Assembly (NCBI GenBank): GCA_021613335.1
Contig: JAJTWR010000353.1
Span: 771,001 to 835,000 of the forward strand
Length of the DNA stretch: 64,000 nt
Direction of reading: 5' to 3'
From: Whitmania pigra
Taxonomy: Eukaryota > Annelida > Clitellata > Hirudinida > Haemopidae
Positions 22,289 through 39,855 of the stretch are shown here, piece by piece (positions within the stretch are counted from its first letter, which is position 1; each line of letters opens with the position of its first letter). Under the pieces are notes generated by a model, which worked only from the letters and a program-made list of their open reading frames with translations, searched no databases and was not told the DNA's origin. The translations under genes were made by a program, and so were the position numbers.

Positions 22289-22333
22289 TTCTGTCATGTT
22301 TAGTTGTGCTATTGGTATATTTTGTTAAATTAA

Positions 22334-22339
22334 AATAAA
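22334..22339 (+). promoter_or_regulatory. poly(A) signal of importin-13-like gene 3
   Basis: aataaa 46 bp after the stop codon, in sequence not shared with gene 2, followed by a gt-rich stretch. Confidence 0.5.
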
Positions 22340-22974
22340 AAATGTGTGTTTCAGAATCTGATTTTATTTTTTTATTGTCTCTTGTCGAAGCTTAACACTT
22401 TGCGGCGATGATTTTCGGAAGAGTGCTGGGTGAATCTATTAAACATAGTCTGAATTTTTAAATTTAGCTAGATTATTTTCACTATTATAGGATTCATTTG
22501 ATGAAATGTAATCAATTTGTTCTGAAAAGATTGCAAAATAAGTAGCATCTTCGCTTTTACCCCATCATTAGACACATGATATTGCTATATGAGGCAAGAC
22601 CAAAGTTAAACTGCACATCAAGAGCGAAATCAAATTTTTCAAATATCATATTTGTTTCATTGTATGGAGTAGCAGCGGTTAGAGGTGAAATGCAAAATAA
22701 AAACATTAGTAATGCGAAATAATAATGCGCTTCATTTTTAAATTATTACTAGTTACGATTCAAATGCCTAGTTAATAACATTAATTTACTTGATTAATTT
22801 GGTTTGAGACTCTTAACTAAATCTTAACATTATTAACTTGGATTGTTTCATGAATGTAAAAATTTGTTTTAGATTAACGTAAACCATTTTAGTTCAGAGC
22901 TAACACATAAAACATAACTGGCAACTTCTAAGCCTACATTTTGAAATTTTATTGAGCCGTACAAAAAAATATCT
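22340..22974. other. spacer, no gene recognised
   Basis: AT-rich sequence without open frames of note, RNA genes or recognised repeats. Confidence 0.35.
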
Positions 22975-23483
22975 CAAAACCCAAAGAACCATGGCAAAAA
23001 TAGCCCTGTCAATGAAACTTTAAAAAAAAATTTTTATGAGTTGAATACATTAACATATAACTTACTCCTAGTATAATTCTAAATAAGTGGTTCAAATGCT
23101 TTTATGACCGTTTTGAGTTTAATTGGTATCAGGGAATTCCATTAAGTGGATGATTTACTGTCTAAAATATTATTAGGATTCCAGCTACTTCCTCAGTTTC
23201 CATGGACTTTTCAAGTTAGTATTTAATGTAAATTATCGATAATTATTATTATTATTATTGATAAGCAACATGTGCAAGCTGCACAAAGAGAATCAGACAT
23301 TTAGAGAATTTAGACATTCATTAAGTCACGTCTGTTCCTCAGATTGTCTAATTTTTTTATCCTTCCCTGAGTTCCAGTTGCAATGTGTGCAATGAAGAGT
23401 TTGATTTGGAATGAGAATTTAATATAGATTATTGATTGACCAGTGGCGGATCTTTGGCGGGGAACCAAATACTGGAACCTATA
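22975..23483 (+). repeat. internal region of MULE-type repeat, second copy
   Basis: Begins with a decayed aaaaatagccctgtcaatg unit and then follows 16600-16990 block by block (tgaccgttttgagtttaatt, ctacttcctcagtttccatg). An intact smaller relative is inserted directly after it, at 23493. Confidence 0.6.
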
Positions 23484-23492
23484 CCCCTTAAG

Positions 23493-23996
23493 GGTCCCGT
23501 CATAACAGCCCAACGACAAAATAGCCCCGACAAAACAGCCCCGACAAAACAGCCCCGTCAATACAGCCCGGTGACAAAATAGCCCAGGACTAACAAATCC
23601 CGTCAAAATAGCCCGGCGACAAAATAGCCCCGTCAAAACAGTCCCATAATGTATTTTAAAAACATTTGTAAATTGAATACATTAAGTGATAGCTGGTTCC
23701 AAATTTAATTCGAAATTAGTGGTTTGAAGATTTATCGTCTAAAATATTATTATGATTCCGGCTACTTCCTCACTTTACATGGACTTTTCAAGTAGGCATT
23801 TAATATAAATTGTCCTCACCTTATCATCACGTCATGTGGACATGTACAAATCCACAAAGAACCACTTCTACTGTTATTTTGACGGGGCTGTTTTGACGGG
23901 GGCTATTTTGTCTTGGGCTATTTTGTCATTGGGCTGTATTGACGGGGCTATTTTGTCTTGGGCTATTTTGACGCCGGGCTGTTTTGACGGGGTGCC
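23493..23996. mobile_element. MULE-type terminal-inverted-repeat element with 9-bp target duplication
   Basis: The left arm (23493-23640) and right arm (23876-23996) are inverted relatives built of tandem gacaaaatagcccc and gtcaaaacagccc units. The element is flanked by direct repeats ccccttaag (23484-23492 and 23997-24005). A 9-bp target duplication is typical of Mutator-like elements. The middle carries about 170 bp of the family's internal sequence and no transposase, so it is non-autonomous. Confidence 0.7.
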
Positions 23997-24005
23997 CCCC
24001 TTAAG

Positions 24006-25067
24006 GTCTCCCCTAAACCTGTTGCTGAAATTGCAAACTTATAGTTTTTTTTTACAGCCATGTTGCTTATTGTTGTATTTGAACAATTACAAAATTGTAT
24101 TACAAAAATTATTTCAGGTTTTTTTACATTAAAATTTATTCAAAGTAAAAATTTTATAAAAGTGCAAGGCGATGTGGACTTAATCGGCCAAAACTGTTAA
24201 CAGTTGTTTCTGCTTGAATTTCAATGTCTTAGTGTCATTGACTTACAACTTGTGCGTGCCGCACAAAGTGAATCACCTTACCAGACGTTCACCACGTCAA
24301 GCCTGTTGCTCAGATTGTCTAATTCATTACCTACGCGGAATTGCTTACAATCTCACAATTTAACTAATTGACATTTAATTTAGTTTATTAATTTTTTACA
24401 ATAAATTCTACTGCGCTGTTTTGATGAATTTTATGGGCCACAACAAAACGACCCAGTTCGTGAATGCTTCTGTCGTGATGCTGGTTGTTGGAATATATTG
24501 AAACCATTTTGCTCTCTCTGTGATGGCCAACAAATGTCGTTTATCTAAGGGGAAATCGTGATTTGTGGTGGCGTTGATTGGTGCTTCCAAGAAGTTGTTA
24601 CAGGTGATATTGTATGGACAAATTAAGGAATGAATGCAGAGGCATAATTTTGGAGGAGGCAGGAATGGTCGCTGTCCACCCCCCTGACTTTAGACTACAC
24701 GCAAAAAATGGTCCTATCTTCATGTTTTACGAGGGCTAGCAGCGGTCATTTCTTCAAGTTGTGCAAGGGTTTGCTCCCCACCCTGAATAAAGCTCAAATT
24801 CAAATCCCTCAATGAATGATTGGTAGAATCCGAGGTCTGAGCAATAGCGGGGTTCCTGGAGAACAAGAATGGCCTGCATGCTGGTGTTAAGAGGCTTGAT
24901 GCCTTTAAATGGATAAGTTTTTGTCAATTTTATATTTCAATCAGTTTTAATTTAGAATCAAGTTAATTAAATGCGTCGAACAATGTTATTAATTAATAAC
25001 AGTATTATTGTCGAAAAATTAAATAAATTTTATTGATTTTGCAAAGTTACGAATTACAAATGTATTT
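24006..25067. other. spacer before gene 4
   Basis: Contains a third copy of the attgcttacaatctcacaattt motif (24343-24362) and a decayed gctgttttgatgaatttta (24416-24434). Both are also found at the 5' edge of the gene 2 and gene 3 units. No coding sequence or RNA gene is recognised. Confidence 0.4.
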
Positions 25068-25101
25068 GTTATCTTTTTATTGGCTTATGTATCGTAAAGG
25101 G
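25068..25101 (+). promoter_or_regulatory. TATA-like promoter block of importin-13-like gene 4
   Basis: gttatctttttattggctta followed by tatcgtaaagg, about 110-143 bp before the ATG. It is the most diverged of the four blocks but aligns over its whole length with that of gene 1. Confidence 0.45.
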
Positions 25102-25210
25102 GAACATCATCAAAATTTATATATTTGACAATTAGAGATTCCACAAGCTGCGAAAGTAGGTACAGGTTTATCGACGTTTCACCTGCTTTGATTTGCTTCA
25201 TCTCATAGAA

Positions 25211-27940
25211 ATGAGTTTTGCGGAAGATATTGAAAAGAAAATCTTACAGTATTATAGAGAACCGACCGAAGCTTTAAACAATTTCTTAAATGAGGCACAG
25301 TCCACACAAGAAGCTATGGTCTTCAGTTGGCAGCTTTTGGAGAAGACCAAACCAATGGAAGTTCAGTTTTACGGGGCCAACACGCTTTACTTCAAGATCT
25401 CAAAGCAGTGGCACCAAGCTTTTAGCAAAGATTATTCTCAATTTTACAGGAATTTTATGCAACTTATGAGAGATCATGCTAATAACGAGGTAGCGATCAC
25501 CTCCAAGATATGTGCTTGTATATCCTGCTTTGTCCTACAAACCCTACCCACTGATTGGCCCACGGCCATCAACGACCTCACTGCAGAAGTCGTAAATCCT
25601 CAGGACAAAGACGAGGAGAGCAAGATTCTGACGCAAAGGAACTTGTTGGAAATTTTAACAGCACTCCCAGAGGAATATCCAGGCATTATTCTGCCACTAA
25701 ACAATAGATCTCAGGTGGCAAGTATTCTGATAAACAACTCGCGTCTTATTCTCGCCGCATTGCAACATATTTTAGGGCAGAAGTCGGCCCCAGATCTACT
25801 CAAGCTGCAGTCACTTATGTGCTTCACCAGCTGGATCAATTTTGGAATGAATGTCATGTTTCAAGAAGCAAAGCCAGTCGTCTTTATGATCTTTGACCAT
25901 TTAAGAAGGTCAACTTATTTTTACAAATCTGTGGAAGCGCTGACGCGACTCTTTAACCTGCAGTCGAACACAAAGAACTCGGACGTCATGTTTGATTACC
26001 TGCAGAAGGTCGTAGAGCTTTCTCCGTTGTTTAACATTGAAGAAGATACTGAACTCATTAATGCGCTGACTAAACTCATTGTCGCAGCAGCGGAGAGAAA
26101 CGCTAATCTGATTATACGATCGTTTGATCCGGAGCATGAGCGAAAGTCTGTTGCTAGTGGCCTTTTCGAAATCATTTTTAAAACCGCTAGCATCAACCCC
26201 AGTTCCTCTCTCAACTTTTGGTTCAATCTTCAAGATGAATTGTTACAGACTCACTACTTTGAGTCTACAAGGAGACTAGTGTCAGATGAGTTTACAAAAA
26301 TGTTAAAGTTTTTGACGGAGAAGGCTCAATACCCTTCCGATAATGAATATGACTCGTGGTCATTTGAAACAAAGAATACTTTTAGAAGTATCCGACAGGA
26401 CTTGGCCGACGCTGCGGCCTACTTCTCCGAAAATAGAAACTTGGATGCATTATCGCATTTGGTAAATCTGCTGGAACAAGAGCTGATGAATTTAGGATAC
26501 GGCAGCGTCGAAAGTGATTGGCAGAAGTTTGAGAGCTTAATTTACTTGATGACATCAATCGTAGATGTGGGAAAATTCTGGGATTACTCCACTATTAAAA
26601 AATTGCATGATGTTCTAACATTGGTGCCTCGTCTTCACATTATCCTCGACAGTCAGATGACGTTACTTATGGGAAGTTATGCGAGGGAGATGGATTCGCA
26701 GATGTTTCAACAATCGGTCGATTTTATCTTGGCTCTTCTCAAGCGATATTCCACTGCCCACTCTGCTGCTTTAATCTCGCTAAATAAATTGTTACGTAGT
26801 CACGAAAAGGATATTGCAGTGGTGTCGGAAAGGGTGTATCAAGGACTCAATGAGACCATGATGAACGAACATTTACAGGCCACCGACTATTTTCAGCTGG
26901 CAAATTGCCTCGGTTACGTGGTTTCAGCCATGCCAAAAGAGCAGGCAACCCAGTTCAATGAGGTCTTCGTGCATTACATCAGGACCTGCATTAACCAAAA
27001 TACAAGCGAAAGTGTGAATCACGTCATTCGAATGCTCGACGGGTTTTTCATGACATTTTCCGTTCGCGATGATGGAGATGAAGATGATGATTTCATAGAT
27101 TCAAGTCATTCCATCTTTCAATTTCTTGAGCAGCTCTTTCCGTGCGTAAAACAAATCATAAGTCTGTACGCAGACGATGAAAGCGTCATGAAAGAAGTGT
27201 GTGAAATGCTCAAGGACGCTGTCGCTTCCTTATCCTGTTACATTGGTTTCGCTCTTGCTGGCTTCTGCGACGTGGTCGCCTTTGCTTCAAACCTCAAACT
27301 TATGCCTTGCATTTTCGATCTTACAAAATCTTTATACACAGCCATTTGTAAAGACAAGAAACTTACACAAATCCTGCAACCAACTTTCAATTGTGTCCGC
27401 GACAAGTCCTTACACATCATGGAACACGATTTTGCAAACAATCTCGACATCGTGGAATGTTCAATGAAATTCTTTACTGCGTTGTTTACGAGGTATGAAT
27501 CAGTCATGATTACTGACTTGGATGCTTCGTTTAAGCTCTTTTGGTTTGCCATGCGAGGAATTGATACGAATGATATAAATGTCTCTAAGGCATCGTGCGA
27601 ATGTCTGTCCCTGCTCATCATGAACAATAATTTTGCAAAGGCAGTCGAAGTCCACGGAAGAAAACTACTGGAAACAATTGTTCTCGCCGTAGCTGTAACC
27701 TTGCCTATAACGAACCTGCATCCTTTGGCAGATATCATCATGGCCCTGCAAACCAAACATTTTTCTTTTGCGAAAAGTACTCTGAAAGAAATTCTTTTCG
27801 ACAGTCAGTTCCCAGTACCTCAGACAAGTGCTCATAATTCAAATGAACTATTTGTTGAGGAGATGTTTCAGAAAACGAGGTCGAAGCTAAAAATCAAAGA
27901 ATTATTCCGTGATTTTGCGAAGATATGGAGGAACATTTAG
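25211..27940 (+). CDS. importin-13-like karyopherin, copy 4 (intronless)
   Basis: A frame of 909 residues from the ATG at 25211. The open frame reaches further back only through a TTG at 25193, so ATG is chosen. Its N-terminus is the closest of the four to importin-13: EDIEKKILQYYREPTEALNN, then FSWQLLEKTKPMEVQFYGAN and LYFKISKQW, the importin-beta N-terminal domain. The C-terminal HGRKLLETIVLAVA and a final KIKELFRDFAKIW also fit. HEAT-type helices fill the rest. It is the most diverged from the other three and lacks both the acidic tail of copies 2 and 3 and the basic tail of copy 1. It is probably the member nearest the parent gene. It has no introns, unlike vertebrate importin-13 genes, which have many. 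An aataaa lies 109 bp after the stop. Confidence 0.83.
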   Translation: MSFAEDIEKKILQYYREPTEALNNFLNEAQSTQEAMVFSWQLLEKTKPMEVQFYGANTLYFKISKQWHQAFSKDYSQFYRNFMQLMRDHANNEVAITSKICACISCFVLQTLPTDWPTAINDLTAEVVNPQDKDEESKILTQRNLLEILTALPEEYPGIILPLNNRSQVASILINNSRLILAALQHILGQKSAPDLLKLQSLMCFTSWINFGMNVMFQEAKPVVFMIFDHLRRSTYFYKSVEALTRLFNLQSNTKNSDVMFDYLQKVVELSPLFNIEEDTELINALTKLIVAAAERNANLIIRSFDPEHERKSVASGLFEIIFKTASINPSSSLNFWFNLQDELLQTHYFESTRRLVSDEFTKMLKFLTEKAQYPSDNEYDSWSFETKNTFRSIRQDLADAAAYFSENRNLDALSHLVNLLEQELMNLGYGSVESDWQKFESLIYLMTSIVDVGKFWDYSTIKKLHDVLTLVPRLHIILDSQMTLLMGSYAREMDSQMFQQSVDFILALLKRYSTAHSAALISLNKLLRSHEKDIAVVSERVYQGLNETMMNEHLQATDYFQLANCLGYVVSAMPKEQATQFNEVFVHYIRTCINQNTSESVNHVIRMLDGFFMTFSVRDDGDEDDDFIDSSHSIFQFLEQLFPCVKQIISLYADDESVMKEVCEMLKDAVASLSCYIGFALAGFCDVVAFASNLKLMPCIFDLTKSLYTAICKDKKLTQILQPTFNCVRDKSLHIMEHDFANNLDIVECSMKFFTALFTRYESVMITDLDASFKLFWFAMRGIDTNDINVSKASCECLSLLIMNNNFAKAVEVHGRKLLETIVLAVAVTLPITNLHPLADIIMALQTKHFSFAKSTLKEILFDSQFPVPQTSAHNSNELFVEEMFQKTRSKLKIKELFRDFAKIWRNI

Positions 27941-28048
27941 TAAAGAACCGCTTGAAAAGCTATCCTTGGACTTGAATGATTTGGTTCACAGAAAGCAAAA
28001 ACAGATCGTTTGGTATGTTGTTTTTTCAGTTATTTCTTTTGGTTAGTG

Positions 28049-28054
28049 AATAAA
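28049..28054 (+). promoter_or_regulatory. poly(A) signal of importin-13-like gene 4
   Basis: aataaa 109 bp after the stop codon, followed by a tgtttatt stretch. Confidence 0.5.
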
Positions 28055-31000
28055 GTGACAGTTGTTTATTGCTAAATGATGATTTTTGTGAATGCTATTC
28101 GATGTTATTTAAGAAGTTGAACTCAGAAATTATATTTTAAAAAAAATTTCGAATTTAGTTGTATTTTGTTTTAAATTATTAAGACGAATTTTGTCATTTT
28201 ACTAACATGTCAATCACTATATGAATATGGGTAACAAAACATGGGATGATTTTCTGGATTAGTCTAGAAATTATTAAAAAATTTAAAAAACAAACTGTTC
28301 CTTAATCGATTCTCGGTTGAAATCGAAAACGAGATTGGAAGCTCCAACTGCTTCAGCCTTTTTCGGTAGGAATAATTTTTTGCACGATCTTCAAAGTCTT
28401 TATCGACATGTTCACTCAGTCAAGGAGAGCGGACACGAGAGCTGGCTCAGCACTAAATCTATCCACTCTTGTGTCTTCTTTGTGATGGATAATGATTCGC
28501 CTCTTTCTTAATCCCTGTCCTACAAGTTGACCATGAAAAGATAGGGCTACCGTGCAATGAGACAGTTTAACGCGGCTCTACTTCCCAATCCCCGTGTCTT
28601 CTTCCTGTTTTATCGCTTCCTCGCTCTTTTCTTTCGGCATTTCTTTGCCTTTTGTTCTTTTTTTTTCTTTTTTAATTCGTGTTTAGCGATCATCACTTTG
28701 TTTCAGCGATTTTACAAGGAAAATGTTTGTTCCATTTCTAAAATGTTTTCCCTTCTCTTAAATTTAATATTATCGTTTGATATGATGGTGATTATTTATT
28801 ATTATTATTTTTTTATTATTATTTTTTTATTTTTTAAATTATTATTTTTTGTTAATAATTTATTTATTTTTCTACTTATTTTTTTAAAAACACAAACTTT
28901 TTTTTTAATAATTATGTATTATTTCCCATTACACTTATAATTATGAACTACCTTCAGTCTCAAGCCATTCGCTGTATTTCATAACCAAAATAGTAACTGA
29001 ATAATAACGATAATAATTTACATTAAAATTTAATAACAATTTACATAAACGGAAATAGAAATAAAATATGAAAAAAAATGGCCTGCATTAATAAATCAAT
29101 GGCTTTCTTCTCATCTCGAACTCCCTTCAGGTTATCTTGGGAAGGGCAAAGCACCAAGAATTAATTGAACAACGAAGCCAGCATATGCTCGCCTTTCTTT
29201 ATTGCTGGATAATCGTAGAAAGTGAGTCTTTGTGACATTGAAATAAAAAAAAAGTGGATATGAGAGGACGTGGAACCTTTGGAAGGATGGTGCTAGAATT
29301 AGATTCACTTCCCTGTTTTAAAGTTTAAATTCTGGAATCAGCAGATATATAGGTGAGACAAATTGTAACGACACGATTATATCATAAATTACTATCAATA
29401 ATCAATATCAATTATTATTATTTATTAATTTAATAATTTATAGCTATCAATTTTTATGACATCCACTATGTGCAAAGTTATGGATACATTACCAAAAATA
29501 TCGCTAGGTTACTCCAAACATCACGGTCATTCAAAATAAAGAATGTGTAATTTGATTGAAAGATTTCAATCAATCAACTTTCTTAGATTCGACAGTTTGA
29601 GAAAATGACGGAAGATAGCAACATCATCGATTACAGTTGAAGTGTGTCAACGCTCTCCAAGTTGTTGTCAACAAAAAAGGTCAATGGGTCAACAGGGGTC
29701 ACCCTAATGAGACTTCTACCTCTTAGCCTCCCGATGTCCATTTCCGTGATAAAGAACAAACATACATAGACAAGATATCATTGCAAATAGGAAAACAACA
29801 AAACAAGGTCAACAAAACAAGAGCAATGAACCGCCTCGGAAACATTTTATTTCTATTAAACTTGTCTCGATAAATCTGGCTATGAACGCCGTCTTTGTCG
29901 AAAGCTCGGAGTATACAAGGCTTTCAGGGGGAACGGAGTTCCAATAGCGCGGACGTACCGTGTAATCCGGGGTTAGGTTAATGGGTGATAAAACTTAGCA
30001 GACGCTTTGATATTTCTCCTCAAATGCCGGACTGAAGCGGTTCTTTAAAGAATTTATCAACGGGACAATGAAACAGCAGCACTGGAAGAAGTATTCTCGC
30101 GTTATTTTTAACGTTAGAATGTTTTCAATCTTTTTTTCTCCATTATTTCAACGTCTTAATTCAAAAATAAACTCAAAATCTTGTGTTTAATAAAACTCGC
30201 ATGTGGTTTTACGAACAAACAAAATATGTCTTTATTATCGTATTTTCTAGTAAATTTAATAAAAATTGACGCAAAAAACCAGACTGGCTTTTTTCAAAAT
30301 GCCTAAAAAGGCGCTTTAGAAGATTTCGTCGCCGAAGATTGAAAGCCGTGATGTCATTGGCTCGGATTAGTGACGTCATTTAGGCTCTAGTACGGAAGCG
30401 CGTAACGGCGCGTTCAGACACGGTTAAGCGTGCACGGAGATAAAGAAAGGCTCCTCTCAACATGTCAGCCGATGTACTTGCCAGTACTTGTCCTTTGCCG
30501 CTTCTCTGCCTCTCCTCTGAGGACTGACAATTGGATGTTCAAATGGTAGTGGATCTGTGAGAGATGTCTTAGTGGCATTTTAGGCTTCCAAAACTTGTTG
30601 AAGATTTAAGAGAGGAAATTGAATGAAACTGCTTCTTAAATTGAATGAAATTGAATGTGAATAGGTTATAATCTCTAATAACTGTATCACATGTAACTTG
30701 TTCTATATATATTCGGACAACAATTATAAGGAAACAGATATTTGATCTGAAAACTGAAAATAATAATATTATTATTGTAATATTAATATGTATTTAATAA
30801 TGTTATAACTTATTATTATTTATTATTATTAACATTATTATTATGCTAAACGCATATCACACAAAGGACCATTAAATATTTCATTGCATCCTCTAAGATC
30901 AGCTTACTTAAGCTTCTTAACAGATTCTAAAAACCTGTTAGCATCTTCCTTACTTCCAAGTGATGGACATGCTAATAGATTTTCTCGCCAATGCAACCGC

Positions 31001-31669
31001 TGAAACTTCTCGGCTTCCTGTGAAATACTCTCAATCTTTGCTTTATTTATCATTTCTTTTCGGCATCGATAAGTTTAAAAGTTAATTTCTGGAAAAAATA
31101 TTTAGAATTTTTTTGTAAAATTTTCTTTACATTGGTGTATGTCGTCGTTCATAAATTAAAAAAATAAGGCCATTTGCGTTATTATTCATATTAATGATCA
31201 TACTTCTAATTTAATAAATGTGTGTTAAAGTTTGTCTCGTGTAAATATGATGCCATTATCTGGAAATATTAAAAATAAATGGTATTAAATAAATTGATTA
31301 ATTAGTGATTAATTATGTGAATGGTTGATCGCTTAAGTGAATGTTATCAATAATTCTTCAACGATTATGAAAATAATTTATTATTCCAAAGTCTACAGAA
31401 TGGAATCAATGAGAGAGTCTAAAAAAAGATTCATTTGAACATCAAAGCGAATTTTTAATTTACAATTTTTGACAATATTCAGATTAGACGAATTGTTATC
31501 ACGATGAAATGAAAAATAATGAATCAAAATATAAATTAACATCGCAAATATATCGTGTCATTAATATACATTAATATTTTATAGTGTCATTATATACTAT
31601 ATATTACATTATATATTATATTATGATATATTATTAACATTATTATACAATTTTGATTAGAGATAAACG
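28055..31669. other. intergenic between importin-13-like gene 4 and Tbx2/3
   Basis: About 3.6 kb with no gene recognised. It holds T-rich and AT-rich low-complexity stretches (28640-28930, 31540-31650). A more GC-rich island at 30290-30560 carries a gtgacgtcat CRE-like site (30371-30380) and gcgcgtaacggcgcg, and it could be a regulatory element or an old insertion. The segment after 31500 probably holds the 3' UTR of the Tbx2/3 gene. Confidence 0.35.
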
Positions 31670-35967
<4,298 letters not shown>

Positions 35968-36149
35968 GACCGATCTGGTGTTACGACTGATGTTGTGATG
36001 AGCTTATTTATTTTTAGATACGAGCCTCTAAACGGGGATATTTTTTTAGACCTTACAAAACGTTTGAAAAAATTTCAACTTCGCTCCAAGAAAAGCCCAT
36101 TTTGCGAGTAGGATTTAAAAACGGCCTTAACAGGTACCCGCGTCAAGAT

Positions 36150-36375
36150 GACAACCAATGAGACGATGCAAACGCTTAGATTGACCAATGGCATTGGGAT
36201 AACTGGAAAGAGGGTGGAGTTGGCATCTCATTAGTGCTGCTCACGTGTTGCTAATCTCGCGCATCTTCCGCCCTGGGATCAAGAAGATACGTCACTTGTC
36301 ACTTGCTACAAATTGACTTGTACTGTCCAAGATGACGTCAAGAAATAGTGTCATGACGTCATGAGCGCATGCGTT
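36150..36375 (-). promoter_or_regulatory. promoter-like region upstream of Tbx2/3
   Basis: Within 410 bp of the start codon lie two ccaat motifs (36155-36159, 36185-36189), a cacgtg E-box (36242-36247), two perfect tgacgtca CRE palindromes (36333-36340, 36354-36361) and an NRF1-like gcgcatgcg (36365-36373). The density and position fit a TATA-less promoter. Function is inferred from motifs only. Confidence 0.5.
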
Positions 36376-38663
36376 CCATAAACTCCTTTCTAAATTTCAA
36401 TCACTTTTTGGTAGATTCTTGATCTCTTTCAAGATTTTTTTTTGAAATGCGTTAAGGTGGAGTTAGCTAAATTTGGAATGGCAGGAAATATTCAATCTAT
36501 GCTATGACGATTTTAAATTTAAAAAACGAGCCAAAAAACTTTTATGACATAAACAAAACAAAAATGTTTAATTTAATTCTTTAAAACAGCGTTTAATTGT
36601 TTTTTCGAGTTACATTTACAATTCTCTTGAAGTGTTTTGAAAATGATGACAAAGATTAATTGGGAGTACACAAGTAGCCATCATTTCGTAGATTCTCAGC
36701 TCTGATTGCTGTCAAGCGAAGGCCATGGAAAAGTGACGGTCACACTTTCTCCTGTGACGTGTCACTAAGCGATGCTTCCGTTTTGTCATCAAAATAGAAG
36801 TGATATTTTCTTCTGAATCTTTGGTTAATTGTATTTATAATGTTCATTGAATAGTTAGTAATATATAATATAGTAATATATAACTGCATGTTAATCAACA
36901 GGCATAAATATATATTTGCAACATTATATTAGAACATATTTTAAATTTTGAACCACAAGTAATGTCAACCAGAGCCATGCCATGGCATTACATTTACAAC
37001 TTTACCACAAACCTCTCCTGGTACTGAGAGAAAGTCGGTGCATAAACCTAACGGTGGTGATTGAGATATAGCTGGCCGGTGGCATTATAAGTCGGGGCGT
37101 GGCTAGCGATCCGAGGAGGTGAGGATGTCGTCACGGGATGCTAATGACATTCTACACCTTGGATTCCATTTGTGAATCTATGCAGTTCACACGAGATAAC
37201 GACAACTGTGTTTCTTTATGTCTTCACTGTCTTACTGGCCACTATGAAGGGGTTTTAGGAATAGATTAATTTCCGAGATATTATTTTTATTTTACTAGTA
37301 GATAATCAATCATTGGAGCTTGACAAATAACAGTTTTTGGGCAATGGCAATTATTTAAAGTGATTAATAAGACCGAGCTATGTGTTTCAACCATTTACCT
37401 AATTTGCACTTTAAAAATTACCATTTGTGAAACCATCGCCAAACTTCAACAAGTTCAAGGTTGCTTCGTCCGATATCCGAAGAGAATCGCGTGCTGAATG
37501 GGTGTCTGCTTTCTGCGACTGGTGCGTGAAAGGTCCATCGTTCCGGAGCAGTACAATCATGCGTGACACGATACGGTTGAGTGAGATGAAACCGGAAGAG
37601 GTTGCGAGCACATGGATTCGACGTTATCATCATGTCTGGTTCTTGGTAGAAGGAAGAAAACTGTTTATTGTATGCGCTCAATAAAAATCAAAACAAAAAA
37701 TTTGTAAGAAATAAAAAAAATCAAAAACAGTTGAAAGACTGCAGAATCTTTGCGTGCCTAACTCTGGATTTTGTTCAGAAAAAAAGATGAAAGAAATATT
37801 TGCCCAATATGTCCGTCGTTGCCATGGGCGCCTGAAATCTGCGTGGAATGGAAGTGAAATTAGTCTGAGTGCCGTCGGAGATATAAATTAACGGCCCGGT
37901 GCGTCCACGTGGATGTCTCACGATACAGATGTAGAACGGTTCTGTGAAACGACGATAAACGAACTCGCGCGCTCTTATTCCCGCATTGAAGAGAAATAAG
38001 TATGGAGTTTCTCTCTCTCCAGGGAAAATGGAGACGTTCAGCGGTTTCGTTTGTTTGCTGATCCGTTTAACAATTCATCCTGTTCAGACCCCTTTGTTCT
38101 TTCTGACTCGTACCGCTGGACGCAGTGGAATTTTTAAAAATATTTTCCCCTGTCGTCTCACAAACGCGTTGTAGATTTATGTTGCAGCTTTGAAAAATTA
38201 TTTTGTCTTAGTTCAAGAGTTTCATTCGCAACATGGAAATTAAACGTAATTTTAAATTACGTAACTAATTTTTTTGATTTTTTTAAATTAAAGATATTGA
38301 TTATACACTATAAAAGCGAAAAGTTGCATAACAATGAAGGCGGTAAGAACATTCCAGAAGCGGTAAGACGGTCCTGTCACCTATGGAACACAATGTAGAT
38401 TGAAATTAAATTATGAACTATTAATATAAGAAATTAATTAATTTAATAAGTTAAATTAATTAAAATGTAATTTATTATTTATAAATAATAACAATAAACC
38501 AGTGTAGATAAGCATTCCAACAAAATTATCGTTTCTATCGGCAATCTTCCAACACCCACTTCCTGTCTTGCTTTTGGCCATATTTATTAGTCATCTTCTT
38601 CGGGGTGTTCCTGACGATTTCTGATTTTTCGATTCCTAATTTGAAATTAATCTGCTCGTCGAC
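36376..38663. other. intergenic between Tbx2/3 and 14-3-3
   Basis: No gene recognised. Overlapping open frames on both strands at 37411-37684 sit in a less AT-rich patch but match no family I know. A second CG-containing patch lies at 37020-37200 and another at 37790-38060. The last 200 bp before 38664 should hold the 14-3-3 promoter and leader, but no TATA box is obvious. Confidence 0.35.
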
Positions 38664-39700
<1,037 letters not shown>

Positions 39701-39849
39701 ATATCTGGATCTGTTGACTCCTTATGATAGAGTCTTGACATGATGCTTTTTTAAGATTTGAATTTATTGTCTAAGCTCTCGATTTGTCTGTCTGAGTGCG
39801 TGCTTGCAACCTGCGTGTTAGCATTAACTAGATGGGAGGGTCACTCTCA

Positions 39850-39855
39850 AATAAA
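39850..39855 (+). promoter_or_regulatory. possible poly(A) signal of the 14-3-3 gene
   Basis: aataaa 150 bp after the stop codon, in the expected sense. Confidence 0.4.

Larger units (their letters stand above)
18743..22314 (+). repeat. segmental duplication, unit 2 (partner 10295-13870)
   Basis: Second copy of the 3.57-kb unit. It begins at the right end of the MULE-type repeat and includes the promoter and gene 3. The match to unit 1 ends about 25 bp after the stop codon. Confidence 0.85.

Noticed and set aside
25193..25210. Extension of importin-13-like copy 4 to 25193
   Set aside because: The upstream codon is TTG. The ATG at 25211 matches the family N-terminus and is the normal start in animals.
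27238..27756. 172-codon minus-strand frame opposite gene 4
   Set aside because: Shadow of the sense coding frame, with composition set by the opposite codons.
28557..28940. Phe/Leu-rich frame that could look like a membrane protein
   Set aside because: Product of a T-rich low-complexity stretch, with no recognisable family and no flanking splice logic.
37411..37684. Overlapping open frames on both strands
   Set aside because: No known family, no supporting splice sites, and both strands are open equally. Left as intergenic.
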